Of a stretch of DNA of 17,627 nt, positions 7,216 to 14,715 are shown piece after piece; the first letter of the stretch is position 1, and each line of letters starts with the position of its first letter. This DNA comes from Helicobacteraceae bacterium (GTDB lineage Bacteria; Campylobacterota; Campylobacteria; Campylobacterales; Sulfurimonadaceae). A program made the translations under genes and the position numbers. The stretch spans positions 1-17,627 of the forward strand of contig JALSUN010000261.1 of NCBI GenBank assembly GCA_027061425.1, given 5' to 3'. The notes under the pieces are model-generated. The model saw nothing but the letters and a program-made list of their open reading frames with translations, was not told where the DNA came from and did not search any database.

Positions 7216-7470
7216 TTAGAGGGTTAACTTCCAAAAATCATTAAGCTCAGAACGTAGACGGTCAAGAACCTGTTCACGTGTCTCAGTGTTGTCAAAAGCC
7301 AGCATCTTTGCCAGCTCTGAAGCACTCAAGCGTTCAGAATAATGTTTCTCAACATACTTCATAGCTTTTGCATTAAACTTTTTGGCGATAGAGAGTGAAA
7401 GCTCTTTATCAAAAGCGATAGTGTCAGGGTGTTCGTTGTTAATTAATACTAAATATCCAATAGGTCTCAT
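7216..7470 (-). CDS. 84-residue hypothetical protein
   Basis: I do not recognise this protein. It is small and charged, probably mostly helical and cytoplasmic. The segment from about residue 45 (SERLSASELAKMLAFDN) reads like a possible helix-turn-helix or small helical bundle, but there is no signature strong enough to name a family. No Shine-Dalgarno sequence precedes the ATG. A TAAAAT at 7483-7478 would place a transcription start almost on the ATG, so a leaderless mRNA is possible. It is convergent with the ClC gene and follows the Bat genes on the same strand after a gap of 113 bases. Confidence 0.65.
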   Translation of the reverse strand: MRPIGYLVLINNEHPDTIAFDKELSLSIAKKFNAKAMKYVEKHYSERLSASELAKMLAFDNTETREQVLDRLRSELNDFWKLTL

Positions 7471-7583
7471 AAGCGTAATTTTAGCTAAAAAAAGTTACTT
7501 TGGCTAGGGTTTATAGTAATTTCATGCTCTTTTTTGTTAATTACCAATAATTTGTTGATATTAACACCCATTTATAGTAGTTT

Positions 7584-8735
7584 TTAAAGACTGTGCAGTA
7601 GTTTTAGCACTTCTCTCTTAACCTCTTTAAAGTTCTGTTTAGAGCTTTTATAGACCATCATCTCTAAAGTGTTAATATAAGGTGCAAGTTCTTTCGCTTT
7701 ATACTGCACGAGTAACACCTTCAAAAGCGTCTTGGCATCACTACTTTTTTTAACATCACTAAAACGTTCACTCCGCTCTAACCACTTAAAACGCAAACTT
7801 TCACTAAACTTTCCTGTCAAAAAACCTGCTACAAATATAAACACAGCGATAAAAAGGTCTTTGATCCAGCTAAAATCATAAGCAGTAGGTGCTGGTGACT
7901 CTTTATCATCAAGCAATGTTTTGGGATCAATCTTATCTATAGTGATAGGCGTCTCTTTTGTACTCAGTTCATAATAACTATGAGTACGTGGAGAGAAGGC
8001 CTTTAAACGGATATTAGGCAGTGTAAAACTCTTATCTGCACTAATAGCGTAAGCAAACTCACGCTCAATGACATAACCATTTTTAGTGGCTTTAAAAGTG
8101 TGGTCTACAATGTCATCAAAAAGAGTAGCACCTTTGATGGGAGGGAGTGGCTCTCTCTTTTTATCTATATACCCTACACCATTAAGTATGTAACTCACTT
8201 GTACTGTACTAAACTGATCAACCGTTTCACTTCTCACTTTTGAAGATATTTTGAAATCTCCCACAAAAGAGGTTCCTGCCTCAACTCCTTTCACATTAAA
8301 AGAAAGCGGATCAATGTTCACAACAGTGTCTGTAGTCTCGATGAGTTTGACATTGTCACGACTGCCTACGTAGATCTGCGCCACAGCATCATCACTTGCT
8401 GTTTTAATCGTAAAGTCAAAATCCACATGGACCTGACCTGGCTTTTTAAGAAACAACAGGTAATTAAATGTTGTTGTAACGTTGTGGTATCCAAGTTTTT
8501 TTGTGGACTTGTTCAGTAGTGAGATCTCATAATCATCGCTCTGTTTTGCCTCTAGAAAAAAGAACATCACATCTTCGTGATCTTTTTGTTGTGCACTAAA
8601 AGAGACTTCAACTGCCTCACGCTCATAAACATCTGTTTTGCTAACACTGAACTGGTAAGAGGCCAGAGAGTTGTCGGCTCCTAAAAGAAGTGGTACTAAC
8701 AAAAAGAGTAAGATCTTACCAAGGTTCTTGTTCAT
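7584..8735 (-). CDS. batD: BatD-like membrane protein
   Basis: BatD proteins accompany VWA proteins BatA and BatB in operons linked to oxygen tolerance or envelope integrity. Their biochemical action is unknown. The protein (383 residues from this start) has an N-terminal signal peptide (residues 1 to about 25, KILLFLLVPLLLG), a long beta-rich periplasmic region, one membrane helix at about 285-305 (LFIAVFIFVAGFLTG) and a cytoplasmic helical tail. The start was chosen because AAGGA lies seven bases upstream and the signal peptide follows at once. An earlier in-frame start at 8762 would put nine polar residues first. It overlaps the preceding gene by 20 bases, consistent with coupled translation. 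The family call rests on topology and context more than on motifs. Confidence 0.8.
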   Translation of the reverse strand: MNKNLGKILLFLLVPLLLGADNSLASYQFSVSKTDVYEREAVEVSFSAQQKDHEDVMFFFLEAKQSDDYEISLLNKSTKKLGYHNVTTTFNYLLFLKKPGQVHVDFDFTIKTASDDAVAQIYVGSRDNVKLIETTDTVVNIDPLSFNVKGVEAGTSFVGDFKISSKVRSETVDQFSTVQVSYILNGVGYIDKKREPLPPIKGATLFDDIVDHTFKATKNGYVIEREFAYAISADKSFTLPNIRLKAFSPRTHSYYELSTKETPITIDKIDPKTLLDDKESPAPTAYDFSWIKDLFIAVFIFVAGFLTGKFSESLRFKWLERSERFSDVKKSSDAKTLLKVLLVQYKAKELAPYINTLEMMVYKSSKQNFKEVKREVLKLLHSL

Positions 8736-10317
8736 CTGTGTATCCTTTATTAATAAGCTCATAAAGTTTGTAACCTACCTTATATTCACTTTTAGCGTTA
8801 CTGCTGTTGTCTGTCTGGTCTGCTTTTTTAGTCTCACCTTTTTTAGAGCTACCTGCGCCTGCACTGCTCTGGTCAGACTGGCGGTTAGAGTTGCCTTTTG
8901 AGCTTCCCTCTTCTTGTTCATCATCTTCGCTGTTAAGCTTTTTCGAGCTGTTCTTTTTTCTTTTAGCATCACGCTGAGGCAACATGTCAGAGACATTGGT
9001 CTTATGATAAAGTTGCATCTTTTCTATCAGTCGTAAGTTGTAACGGGCATCTGCATCTTCACCTAAGGTCAAAGCCTGCTGATAGTACTTCTTAGCCCTG
9101 TCATAACGTTCTAACCGTACAGCACAATTGCCCATGTTGTAAAAAACATGTTGCTTGAGTACCTTGTCTCTGCTCTCTATCAGCGCAAAGTACTTCATAG
9201 CACGTTTGTAGTCACCGAGTTTATAATAGGCACTGCCGAGATTAAAGTAGCTTTTAGTGCTTGGTGTCACGCGTTTGTAAGCCTCTATAGCCTTTTCATA
9301 ATCTTTTTTGTTGTAAGCCTGTGTCGCCGTTTTTATATAGTGGAAATCTAGAGGGTGAGCGTGTAGTGGTGGATAAGGAAGCATTAAAAGTGTCAACGCT
9401 AAAAAATAACGTTGATGTAGGTTTGTAATGGCAACTAAAAAGAGCAACAATGCCATGATGAGAGGCAAGAAGTAAAGCTCCAGATAACTCTTGACAGTGA
9501 CATTGGTCTCTTCACTTTTTTGGGTCTCTATACTTCTTGCAAGTGTGTCTATAACACTTAAGTCACTACTGTCAAGTCTAAAGTAAGCCCCTCCAGTTCT
9601 TTTGGCAAGTTCTTCTAAAATCGGATTGATACGAGAGATGACCAAGGCACCATACTGATCACGCAGTACCCTGTTATCTTGTTTCAGAGAGGCCCCTGCA
9701 TCTGAACCTGTAGCAACAATATAAAGGATGATATTACTATTTTTACAGAGATTAACCAACATTTCAACATTATGCTCATCCCCACCATCAGTAAAGACTA
9801 TAAGCTTCTTTTCTACAAAGTTACTCTTGGCTATCGTCGTAAAAAGTGACTTAAGGTTGGTACTTTTAGTTAAGATATACTTAGGTTCTAAGGCATCAAG
9901 CGCCATCATACTGATGGCGGTATCTGTTGTTGGTGGTGAGATAAGCAGTGCATTGGAGGTAAATGCAAAAAGTGCGAACCTGTCCATAGGACGTATTTTT
10001 AGAAGTTTTTCAATCCCCTGCTTCGCCACGATATAGCGTGAGGGTTTAAGATCATCTGCCTGCATAGAAAACGAAGCATCTATCGCAATAATAAACTCTT
10101 GTGCATCAAACTTCTCATCGACGCGACTGTTTTCTATAACAGGACGGCTTAAACTGATGATGATAAAAAAGAGTGAGAGGTAAAGAAGTTGGACCTGTCT
10201 TACACCCACTTTGGTATCATCCACTAAGGGTGCCTCTTTGATCTCTTGAAGATGTTTTTTATACATAAAGTATAGTGGTGGTAAAAGGAGTAATACCCAC
10301 AGATATAAGATGTTCAT
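8716..10317 (-). CDS. BatB-BatC fusion: VWA domain plus TPR repeats
   Basis: The 533-residue protein joins two proteins that are often separate. Residues 1-60 hold two membrane helices. A von Willebrand factor A domain follows (about 73-270), with the metal-binding DxSxS motif at 80-84 (DASFS) and a later TDGGD at 176-180. A membrane helix follows at about 283-300 and another hydrophobic segment at 304-317. The C-terminal half (about 324-435) carries three to four TPR repeats with typical YxxGxxxYxxxxYxxA spacing. The last 80 residues are a Ser/Lys/Asp/Gln-rich low-complexity tail. The start codon overlaps the BatA stop as TAATG. Such proteins are thought to form periplasm-facing scaffolds. 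No MoxR ATPase or DUF58 gene, the usual partners, lies in the window. Confidence 0.88.
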   Translation of the reverse strand: MNILYLWVLLLLPPLYFMYKKHLQEIKEAPLVDDTKVGVRQVQLLYLSLFFIIISLSRPVIENSRVDEKFDAQEFIIAIDASFSMQADDLKPSRYIVAKQGIEKLLKIRPMDRFALFAFTSNALLISPPTTDTAISMMALDALEPKYILTKSTNLKSLFTTIAKSNFVEKKLIVFTDGGDEHNVEMLVNLCKNSNIILYIVATGSDAGASLKQDNRVLRDQYGALVISRINPILEELAKRTGGAYFRLDSSDLSVIDTLARSIETQKSEETNVTVKSYLELYFLPLIMALLLFLVAITNLHQRYFLALTLLMLPYPPLHAHPLDFHYIKTATQAYNKKDYEKAIEAYKRVTPSTKSYFNLGSAYYKLGDYKRAMKYFALIESRDKVLKQHVFYNMGNCAVRLERYDRAKKYYQQALTLGEDADARYNLRLIEKMQLYHKTNVSDMLPQRDAKRKKNSSKKLNSEDDEQEEGSSKGNSNRQSDQSSAGAGSSKKGETKKADQTDNSSNAKSEYKVGYKLYELINKGYTDEQEPW

Positions 10318-11219
10318 TACAGCTTCCTCTTGTTCAGAAGAAAAAGTAAAAGCATCATCGCAAGCACAAGGGGATACATATAATAGGGTCTTTTATTTAA
10401 GTAGTGTTCAGAGTGTATGAGACTCGGCTCAAGTGTATCAATCTCGTCATAGACCTTGGAGAGTTCATCTGCATTTTCTGCACTAAACATCTTTGCGTTA
10501 GAATCCTTAGAAATACGTTCTAAGAGGGATTTATCATACTCACCAGCTTTTCCAATACCAATAGTATAAATTTTAATGCCTGCTTTCAAAGCTCTGGAAA
10601 CCGCTTCTTTAGGCGAGACTGCTCCACTGTTTTGCTGTCCATCAGTCATCAGCAACATCACCTTGTTTTTAGCATCACCCTTCTCTAAAAGGCGTGTGGC
10701 CTCAGCGATGGCATCTCCTATAGCTGTATTTTCTCCCGCTATACCTACTGCAAGATAATCTAGCAAAAAGGCCACCGCTTTCATATCATAAGTCAAAGGA
10801 ACACTTGAAAAGGCAAAGGTCCCAAAAACAGTGATACCCACATTGTCATCAAAACGCTCTGCGACAAAACGTCTCAAAATCTCTCTGACAACGTCAAACT
10901 TACTTCTTCGGCGATCTTCTGCATCATAGCCACTCTCTGCCATAGAACCACTCGCATCAATAACAAAAGCCAAGTCCCTACCTTTGCGTTCTTGTGAACT
11001 TTTCTGATCGTAACTGATGGGAGAAGCTAACGCAGTCACCATCAGTGTAAAGATCAGTGTATATAAGAGGCGCTCTCTGTTAAACCAATTTGTATGTCGA
11101 CTAAAAAGAGCGATATGCGGAAAGATAATTTTTTTAAGTGATGCGGGACAACGGTAGATACAAAAGATTAGCAGAAATAGTAAAAAGACGAAAGGGTATT
11201 GAAATTCAAAATTTTCCAC
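10317..11219 (-). CDS. batA: BatA-like VWA membrane protein
   Basis: About 300 residues with a membrane helix near the N terminus (about 10-25), a second at about 52-70, a von Willebrand factor A domain and a C-terminal membrane helix (about 280-297). The MIDAS motif DASGS is at about 88-92 from the chosen start, and MTDGQQ supplies the later metal-site Asp. This is the BatA layout: an inner-membrane protein with its VWA domain exposed. The start is a GTG. The one at 11219 has AGAAAGG five bases upstream, and another in frame at 11225 is the alternative. The cytochrome gene ends 59 bases upstream, and BatB starts on the last base of this gene's stop. Confidence 0.88.
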   Translation of the reverse strand: MENFEFQYPFVFLLFLLIFCIYRCPASLKKIIFPHIALFSRHTNWFNRERLLYTLIFTLMVTALASPISYDQKSSQERKGRDLAFVIDASGSMAESGYDAEDRRRSKFDVVREILRRFVAERFDDNVGITVFGTFAFSSVPLTYDMKAVAFLLDYLAVGIAGENTAIGDAIAEATRLLEKGDAKNKVMLLMTDGQQNSGAVSPKEAVSRALKAGIKIYTIGIGKAGEYDKSLLERISKDSNAKMFSAENADELSKVYDEIDTLEPSLIHSEHYLNKRPYYMYPLVLAMMLLLFLLNKRKL

Positions 11220-11278
11220 AGTCACCTTTCTTACATGATTCCTTTATTTTACAATAAGAAGCCTAATCAACATAAATA

Positions 11279-11635
11279 TTAGGAGCCAAATCCGCCTAAG
11301 AGTTCAGAGGAGACTCCTTGGGTATCGCTTTTCTTGTGATACGAAAGAAAATAACTTAAAGCTTCTATCTCTGCATCAGAGAGCTTTAAAGTAAACTGCA
11401 CCATCACCTCTTGTTGTTGAGAAGATACCTTCCCTTTTCTAAAATAGTAAAGTCGTGATTTTAAATAGTTCTGTTTTTTATGAGAGAGACGTGGTGTACC
11501 ACTGCCCCCTTCTGCTGAAGGGCCATGACAACTGTTACAAGATTTCGAGAAGTAAAGCATCTCTCCTTTGTTATACTGCATATCTGTAGCAAAGAGTGAA
11601 AAGAATCCCACAACTAAAAGAAGAAAAATTTTCAT
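11279..11635 (-). CDS. small periplasmic c-type cytochrome (c553-like)
   Basis: A secreted monohaem cytochrome of 118 residues. A signal peptide (about 1-17, KIFLLLVVGFFSLFA) is followed by the haem motif CNSCH at 33-37. A likely axial methionine is Met78 (EVMVQF), followed by the LSDAEIEALSYFL helix typical of the c553/c4 class. It would carry electrons in the periplasm. Its position downstream of a molybdoenzyme operon makes it a candidate electron carrier for that enzyme, though it could equally serve a terminal oxidase. Only a poor ribosome-binding site precedes the ATG, and the previous gene ends 22 bases upstream. A C-terminal tail of about 18 residues (DTQGVSSELLGGFGS) extends beyond the usual fold. 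Confidence 0.9.
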   Translation of the reverse strand: MKIFLLLVVGFFSLFATDMQYNKGEMLYFSKSCNSCHGPSAEGGSGTPRLSHKKQNYLKSRLYYFRKGKVSSQQQEVMVQFTLKLSDAEIEALSYFLSYHKKSDTQGVSSELLGGFGS

Positions 11636-11657
11636 CTAATTACGAGGGGCCTGTCTC

Positions 11658-12119
11658 TTAAACAAAGAAGTCAGCGTAAACTTTTTGCAGATACTTTTTA
11701 GCACGGTCTGCTTTTTCAATTTTTACATCAAATATCTCTTTTGAAGAGGGATACTTTTCACTGTATTCACGGTACATATCACATTTCATATCGATGTGCT
11801 TGTCAAACTGCTCGATAACATTGGTCATATCTTCAGGCGATCCAATAAAACGCATAAAGTGTTGGAACATACGCTCACGTGTATCCATAACGATATGCTC
11901 ATCTACTTCTGACGCCATACCTTTAACATCCCAACGAGAGAAGTAGATACCACTTTTAATAGGAGGCATAACCTCTGCATAAATCGCACGTACATAATCC
12001 GGATAGTCATCAAAAGACTCTTGTGGTGTTTCACAAGAACCATCATCACAGTCACCTAGTGCCTGTTTTTTTATCGCTTCAAATTCACTTCTAAATTCAT
12101 TGATATCTGCTTCATTCAT
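11658..12119 (-). CDS. 153-residue protein of unknown function in the molybdoenzyme operon
   Basis: I do not recognise the family. The protein is acidic, has no signal peptide or membrane helix, and looks all-helical from about residue 38 on. Near the N terminus it has an acidic cysteine pair CDDGSC (23-28), with a third Cys at about 113 (DMKCDMY). The regular spacing of charged and aromatic residues resembles helical chaperones, but that is only an impression. AAAGGA lies six bases before the ATG, and the previous stop codon is two bases away, so it is certainly translated with its neighbours. Its place in the cluster suggests a role in assembling or regulating the molybdoenzyme; this is inference. 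Confidence 0.75.
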   Translation of the reverse strand: MNEADINEFRSEFEAIKKQALGDCDDGSCETPQESFDDYPDYVRAIYAEVMPPIKSGIYFSRWDVKGMASEVDEHIVMDTRERMFQHFMRFIGSPEDMTNVIEQFDKHIDMKCDMYREYSEKYPSSKEIFDVKIEKADRAKKYLQKVYADFFV

Positions 12120-12121
12120 TA

Positions 12122-12880
12122 TTAATCCTTTATGTAATTAGTATATATTAGCTGACTAAGTGGCTCTAAAAGCACATTAAAGTCAAGGTACTCTGCATTT
12201 GCATCTTCTGTAACACAGCGTTTGGTTACTATCTTATAAGCCTCATCTACACCAAGGTCTAGCACCAAAGAAGCAAAACGTGTCTGTGCAAACACCTTGT
12301 CATCCAAGGTGTTGATGACAAGATCGTATGTGCTTAAGTCTGTTGGCAAATCATCATCGATACGATTGATGTCAAGCTCTTTACCAATCTGCTCAGAACT
12401 CTTCATAATACGCTCGATCTCAGGATCGTAAAAATGCAGTTCAAAAGCATCTAAAGTTAAGGCCAAACCTCTTGCTAACGCACCAGCACCTATAATCGCA
12501 ATCTTCTTGATGGATTGTTCTTCAACTAACTGCTTGACTGCTTGTGGCAATAGAAAGCTACCACCTAAAGTTTCACCGTCACGCAGTACAAAGTCACAGG
12601 CACCGCTTAATCGTACCAGCCCATCTTGTGTCTCTAAAAGATCCATCACATTTTCTTGATACTCTTGAGCGATATAAGAGCCATTAACATGTGACTTCTT
12701 CATGTTAGATACAGTAAAGTAAAGGTCATCAGGACGGATATTCATCGGAATGATCATCGCATCAGCGCTGTTGGCTTTAATGGTACGGTTTAAGATGACA
12801 AAGAGTCTATTGCTTTGTGCGCTCTCAGCTATCAATCCAAATAACAGACTTCTGTTTGAGAGTTTGTTTTCGGCATTCAT
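12122..12880 (-). CDS. shikimate-dehydrogenase-like Rossmann protein, probably not catalytic
   Basis: A 252-residue protein whose order of motifs follows AroE. An N-terminal LFGLIAESAQS (13-23) stands where AroE has VFGNPIAHSKS. SGACDFVLRDGETLGGSFLLP (92-112) stands where AroE has AGAVNTxxxxxGxLxGDNTDG. A Rossmann glycine motif IIGAGALARG (129-138) and DLVINTLDD (186-194) follow. The catalytic Lys of the NVTVPxK block is not found at the matching place. The Asn of AVNT is Asp, and the Asp of NTDG is lost. It therefore probably binds a dinucleotide without shikimate activity. An earlier ATG at 12919 overlaps the Fe-S gene by 19 bases but has no ribosome-binding site. The chosen ATG has AGG about 12 bases upstream. 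It lies between a multi-cluster Fe-S protein and an unknown gene, all apparently co-transcribed with the molybdoenzyme. Confidence 0.7.
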   Translation of the reverse strand: MNAENKLSNRSLLFGLIAESAQSNRLFVILNRTIKANSADAMIIPMNIRPDDLYFTVSNMKKSHVNGSYIAQEYQENVMDLLETQDGLVRLSGACDFVLRDGETLGGSFLLPQAVKQLVEEQSIKKIAIIGAGALARGLALTLDAFELHFYDPEIERIMKSSEQIGKELDINRIDDDLPTDLSTYDLVINTLDDKVFAQTRFASLVLDLGVDEAYKIVTKRCVTEDANAEYLDFNVLLEPLSQLIYTNYIKD

Positions 12881-12900
12881 CGTAGGAATACCTGTTTCAG

Positions 12901-14001
12901 TTACTGTTTGATCCCCCATAATTCGTGGGCCTCCTCTTCTTCAACACGGCAGCGATCACACATCATCTCGCCGCCTCTGTAGACAAATGGCATACCACAC
13001 TCATCACAACGCTTTACACTAAACTTTATGAGCTGCTCACGCTTTGGCTTAAACAACTGCTCTAAAGAAAAAACATTTTTAATCGTAATAGAGTCAGGCT
13101 CGCACACATCATGACAGCTTTGACATTTTATACAGTTAATGGCATCAAAATCAATAAACCCACCATACTTGTCACTGCTTAAAGCACCTGTAGGGCAGAT
13201 ACGATAACACATTTGACAGTTAGTACAGCTCTCTTCATCAATCACTTTTTGAGAGACAAAGGAGATGTCATTAGCATCGATTTTATGAAACTGACTTGGT
13301 ATACCCGCACGTTTCATCGCCATCTGAAGTAATTTACGACGATCCGGAACGACTTTCGCACGAATACTCTGTATATCTTCTACACTGGCTTTATGTTCTT
13401 TAAGCTCTTCACTTAAAGCTTCTACCTTGTTTTCAAAGACCTGCTTCGCTTTGGCAGCCTCTTTTATAGATGCCTTGGCAAAAAAGGCACGACGATCACT
13501 TTCGATCTTCTCCTCTTCAACACTAAGTTCTACAGACTCAAAACGAACAGACTTCTCTACTTCCATCGCCTCTAAAAGAAAATTTACCTCTTCAATACGC
13601 GTTTCAATGAGGTTCATATTAGGCTTAGCGATAGAACACTCAGCACAATATGCTTTGTCAAAGACAACAGGTGTCTCACTTAAAAGGGAGAGACTCAAGA
13701 TCTCTTCAGTGCTTAAAGCGGCCAAACAGGGGATCTCTTCTTTACATGTCGCCACGACACTCTTTTTCTCTAAAAAAGAGAAGATGTAGTTTAGTGGAGA
13801 GAAGCTGTCAAGTTTAAAAGCAGCGTCAGGACAAGCAGCAAGACAGCCACCGCATCCTACACAATCATTAGGAACAAAAGAGGGAAGATGTTCACTAATT
13901 TTTATGGTTTCAACAGGACAGACGTCTACACACTTCTCACAGGTAGAGAATTTGTTAGTAGTTCTGACACAGCGACCGATTTCTAAAGTGAGTAGACTCA
14001 T
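12901..14001 (-). CDS. four-cluster ferredoxin-type protein with zinc ribbon
   Basis: Two ferredoxin-like modules bracket a helical middle. The N-terminal module has cysteines at 11, 21, 24, 28 and CVGCGGCLAAC at 47-57. The C-terminal module has CTNCQMCYRIC at 259-269 and CIKCQSCHDVC at 290-300. Each can hold two [4Fe-4S] clusters. Cysteines at 86, 92, 119 and 122 may bind another metal. Residues about 135-215 are rich in Glu, Lys and Ala and look like a coiled coil. The C terminus (332-351, CDEC and CDRC) is a zinc ribbon. There is no signal peptide or membrane helix, so it acts in the cytoplasm. The start overlaps the chaperone gene's stop as ATGA. It could be an electron-transfer partner or an assembly protein for the molybdoenzyme. 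No exact family name comes to mind. Confidence 0.85.
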   Translation of the reverse strand: MSLLTLEIGRCVRTTNKFSTCEKCVDVCPVETIKISEHLPSFVPNDCVGCGGCLAACPDAAFKLDSFSPLNYIFSFLEKKSVVATCKEEIPCLAALSTEEILSLSLLSETPVVFDKAYCAECSIAKPNMNLIETRIEEVNFLLEAMEVEKSVRFESVELSVEEEKIESDRRAFFAKASIKEAAKAKQVFENKVEALSEELKEHKASVEDIQSIRAKVVPDRRKLLQMAMKRAGIPSQFHKIDANDISFVSQKVIDEESCTNCQMCYRICPTGALSSDKYGGFIDFDAINCIKCQSCHDVCEPDSITIKNVFSLEQLFKPKREQLIKFSVKRCDECGMPFVYRGGEMMCDRCRVEEEEAHELWGIKQ

Positions 14002-14648
14002 ACCGTGTAATCACATCCATCTTCTTTAATTAAAGCATTAAGATACTCGTAGTCACTTAACATAAACTCTAAAGCAAACTCTGCAACATCAAAATAGAGA
14101 GCCGTTCCCGCTTCTGATTTCATGTTTAATAAAAACATTGGAGCCCACTCAAGAAGGTGCTCTTTGAGAAACTTTTGCTGGATTTTAGCAATAGCACAAG
14201 CGGTCGCTTTATCATCATCTTCTAAAGCTTTACGTTCAGAATCACACAGCAGGTACATGAATTCTAGTTCAATACCGATGTGGTCTACACTGACAGCACG
14301 TGCTTTTCCAAGATCTACACGGAAGTCATGGTCGTTAAAAAGCTGAAGTACTGGGTTTTCACCCGCAGTCTCCATCATCTGATCTTCACGCATATAAAAT
14401 GACTCATAAGGCACCATATGGAGTAGAAAAAGGTTAGTAAAGTCAACATTGATGTACTGTTCAAGAAGCTCATCATGATTAAACTCATTGCGACGTTCCC
14501 ACTTGGCATAGTTAGGAAAAAAAGCCATGATATTTTCATCGTTTTCAATTGTCTCTAATAACGTTTTGTCTGGTTCACTCATCAAAAGACGTGATAGAAG
14601 TGCATATATATTGATACGTGCTTGTTGGTTGTTTAAAATTTCTTGCAT
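13998..14648 (-). CDS. TorD/DmsD-type molybdoenzyme chaperone
   Basis: TorD-family proteins bind the signal peptide or apo-form of one molybdoenzyme, hold it for cofactor insertion and control its export by the Tat system. The 216-residue protein is all-helical. It shows family hallmarks: the N-terminal RINIYALLSRLL block, VPYESFY (79-85), VDHIGIELEFMYLL (121-134) and a WAPMF block (168-172). The ATG at 14648 was preferred because the helical domain starts there. An in-frame GTG at 14693 would include a hairpin and 15 atypical residues. It directly follows the large molybdoenzyme subunit, its probable client, and is joined to the Fe-S gene by an ATGA overlap. Confidence 0.9.
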   Translation of the reverse strand: MQEILNNQQARINIYALLSRLLMSEPDKTLLETIENDENIMAFFPNYAKWERRNEFNHDELLEQYINVDFTNLFLLHMVPYESFYMREDQMMETAGENPVLQLFNDHDFRVDLGKARAVSVDHIGIELEFMYLLCDSERKALEDDDKATACAIAKIQQKFLKEHLLEWAPMFLLNMKSEAGTALYFDVAEFALEFMLSDYEYLNALIKEDGCDYTV

Positions 14649-14687
14649 TAAAAAAGTCCCAGTTGGAAAAGTTGTTGGAGTATAGCC

Positions 14688-14709
14688 AAGCACCCCTCAA
14701 GGGGCACTT
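14688..14709 (-). other. hairpin after the molybdoenzyme gene
   Basis: Read on the minus strand, AAGTGCCCC (14709-14701) pairs with GGGGTGCTT (14696-14688) around a TTGA loop. Nine pairs form, including two G-U pairs that only the minus-strand RNA can make. It begins seven bases after the large-subunit stop and lacks a U-tract, so it is not a classic terminator. It may protect the 3' end of the large-subunit mRNA after processing, or lower read-through to the accessory genes. Confidence 0.5.
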
Positions 14710-14715
14710 AACGGT

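Noticed and set aside
7535..7570. inverted repeat GTTAAT/ATTAAC as terminator of the Bat operon
   Set aside because: The arms are short and purely AT-rich with a long gap, so the stem would be weak, and no U-tract follows it.
13427..13789. 120-residue open frame on the plus strand
   Set aside because: It lies wholly inside the Fe-S protein gene on the other strand, whose cysteine motifs are unmistakable. Its own product is Ser-rich and shows no domain.
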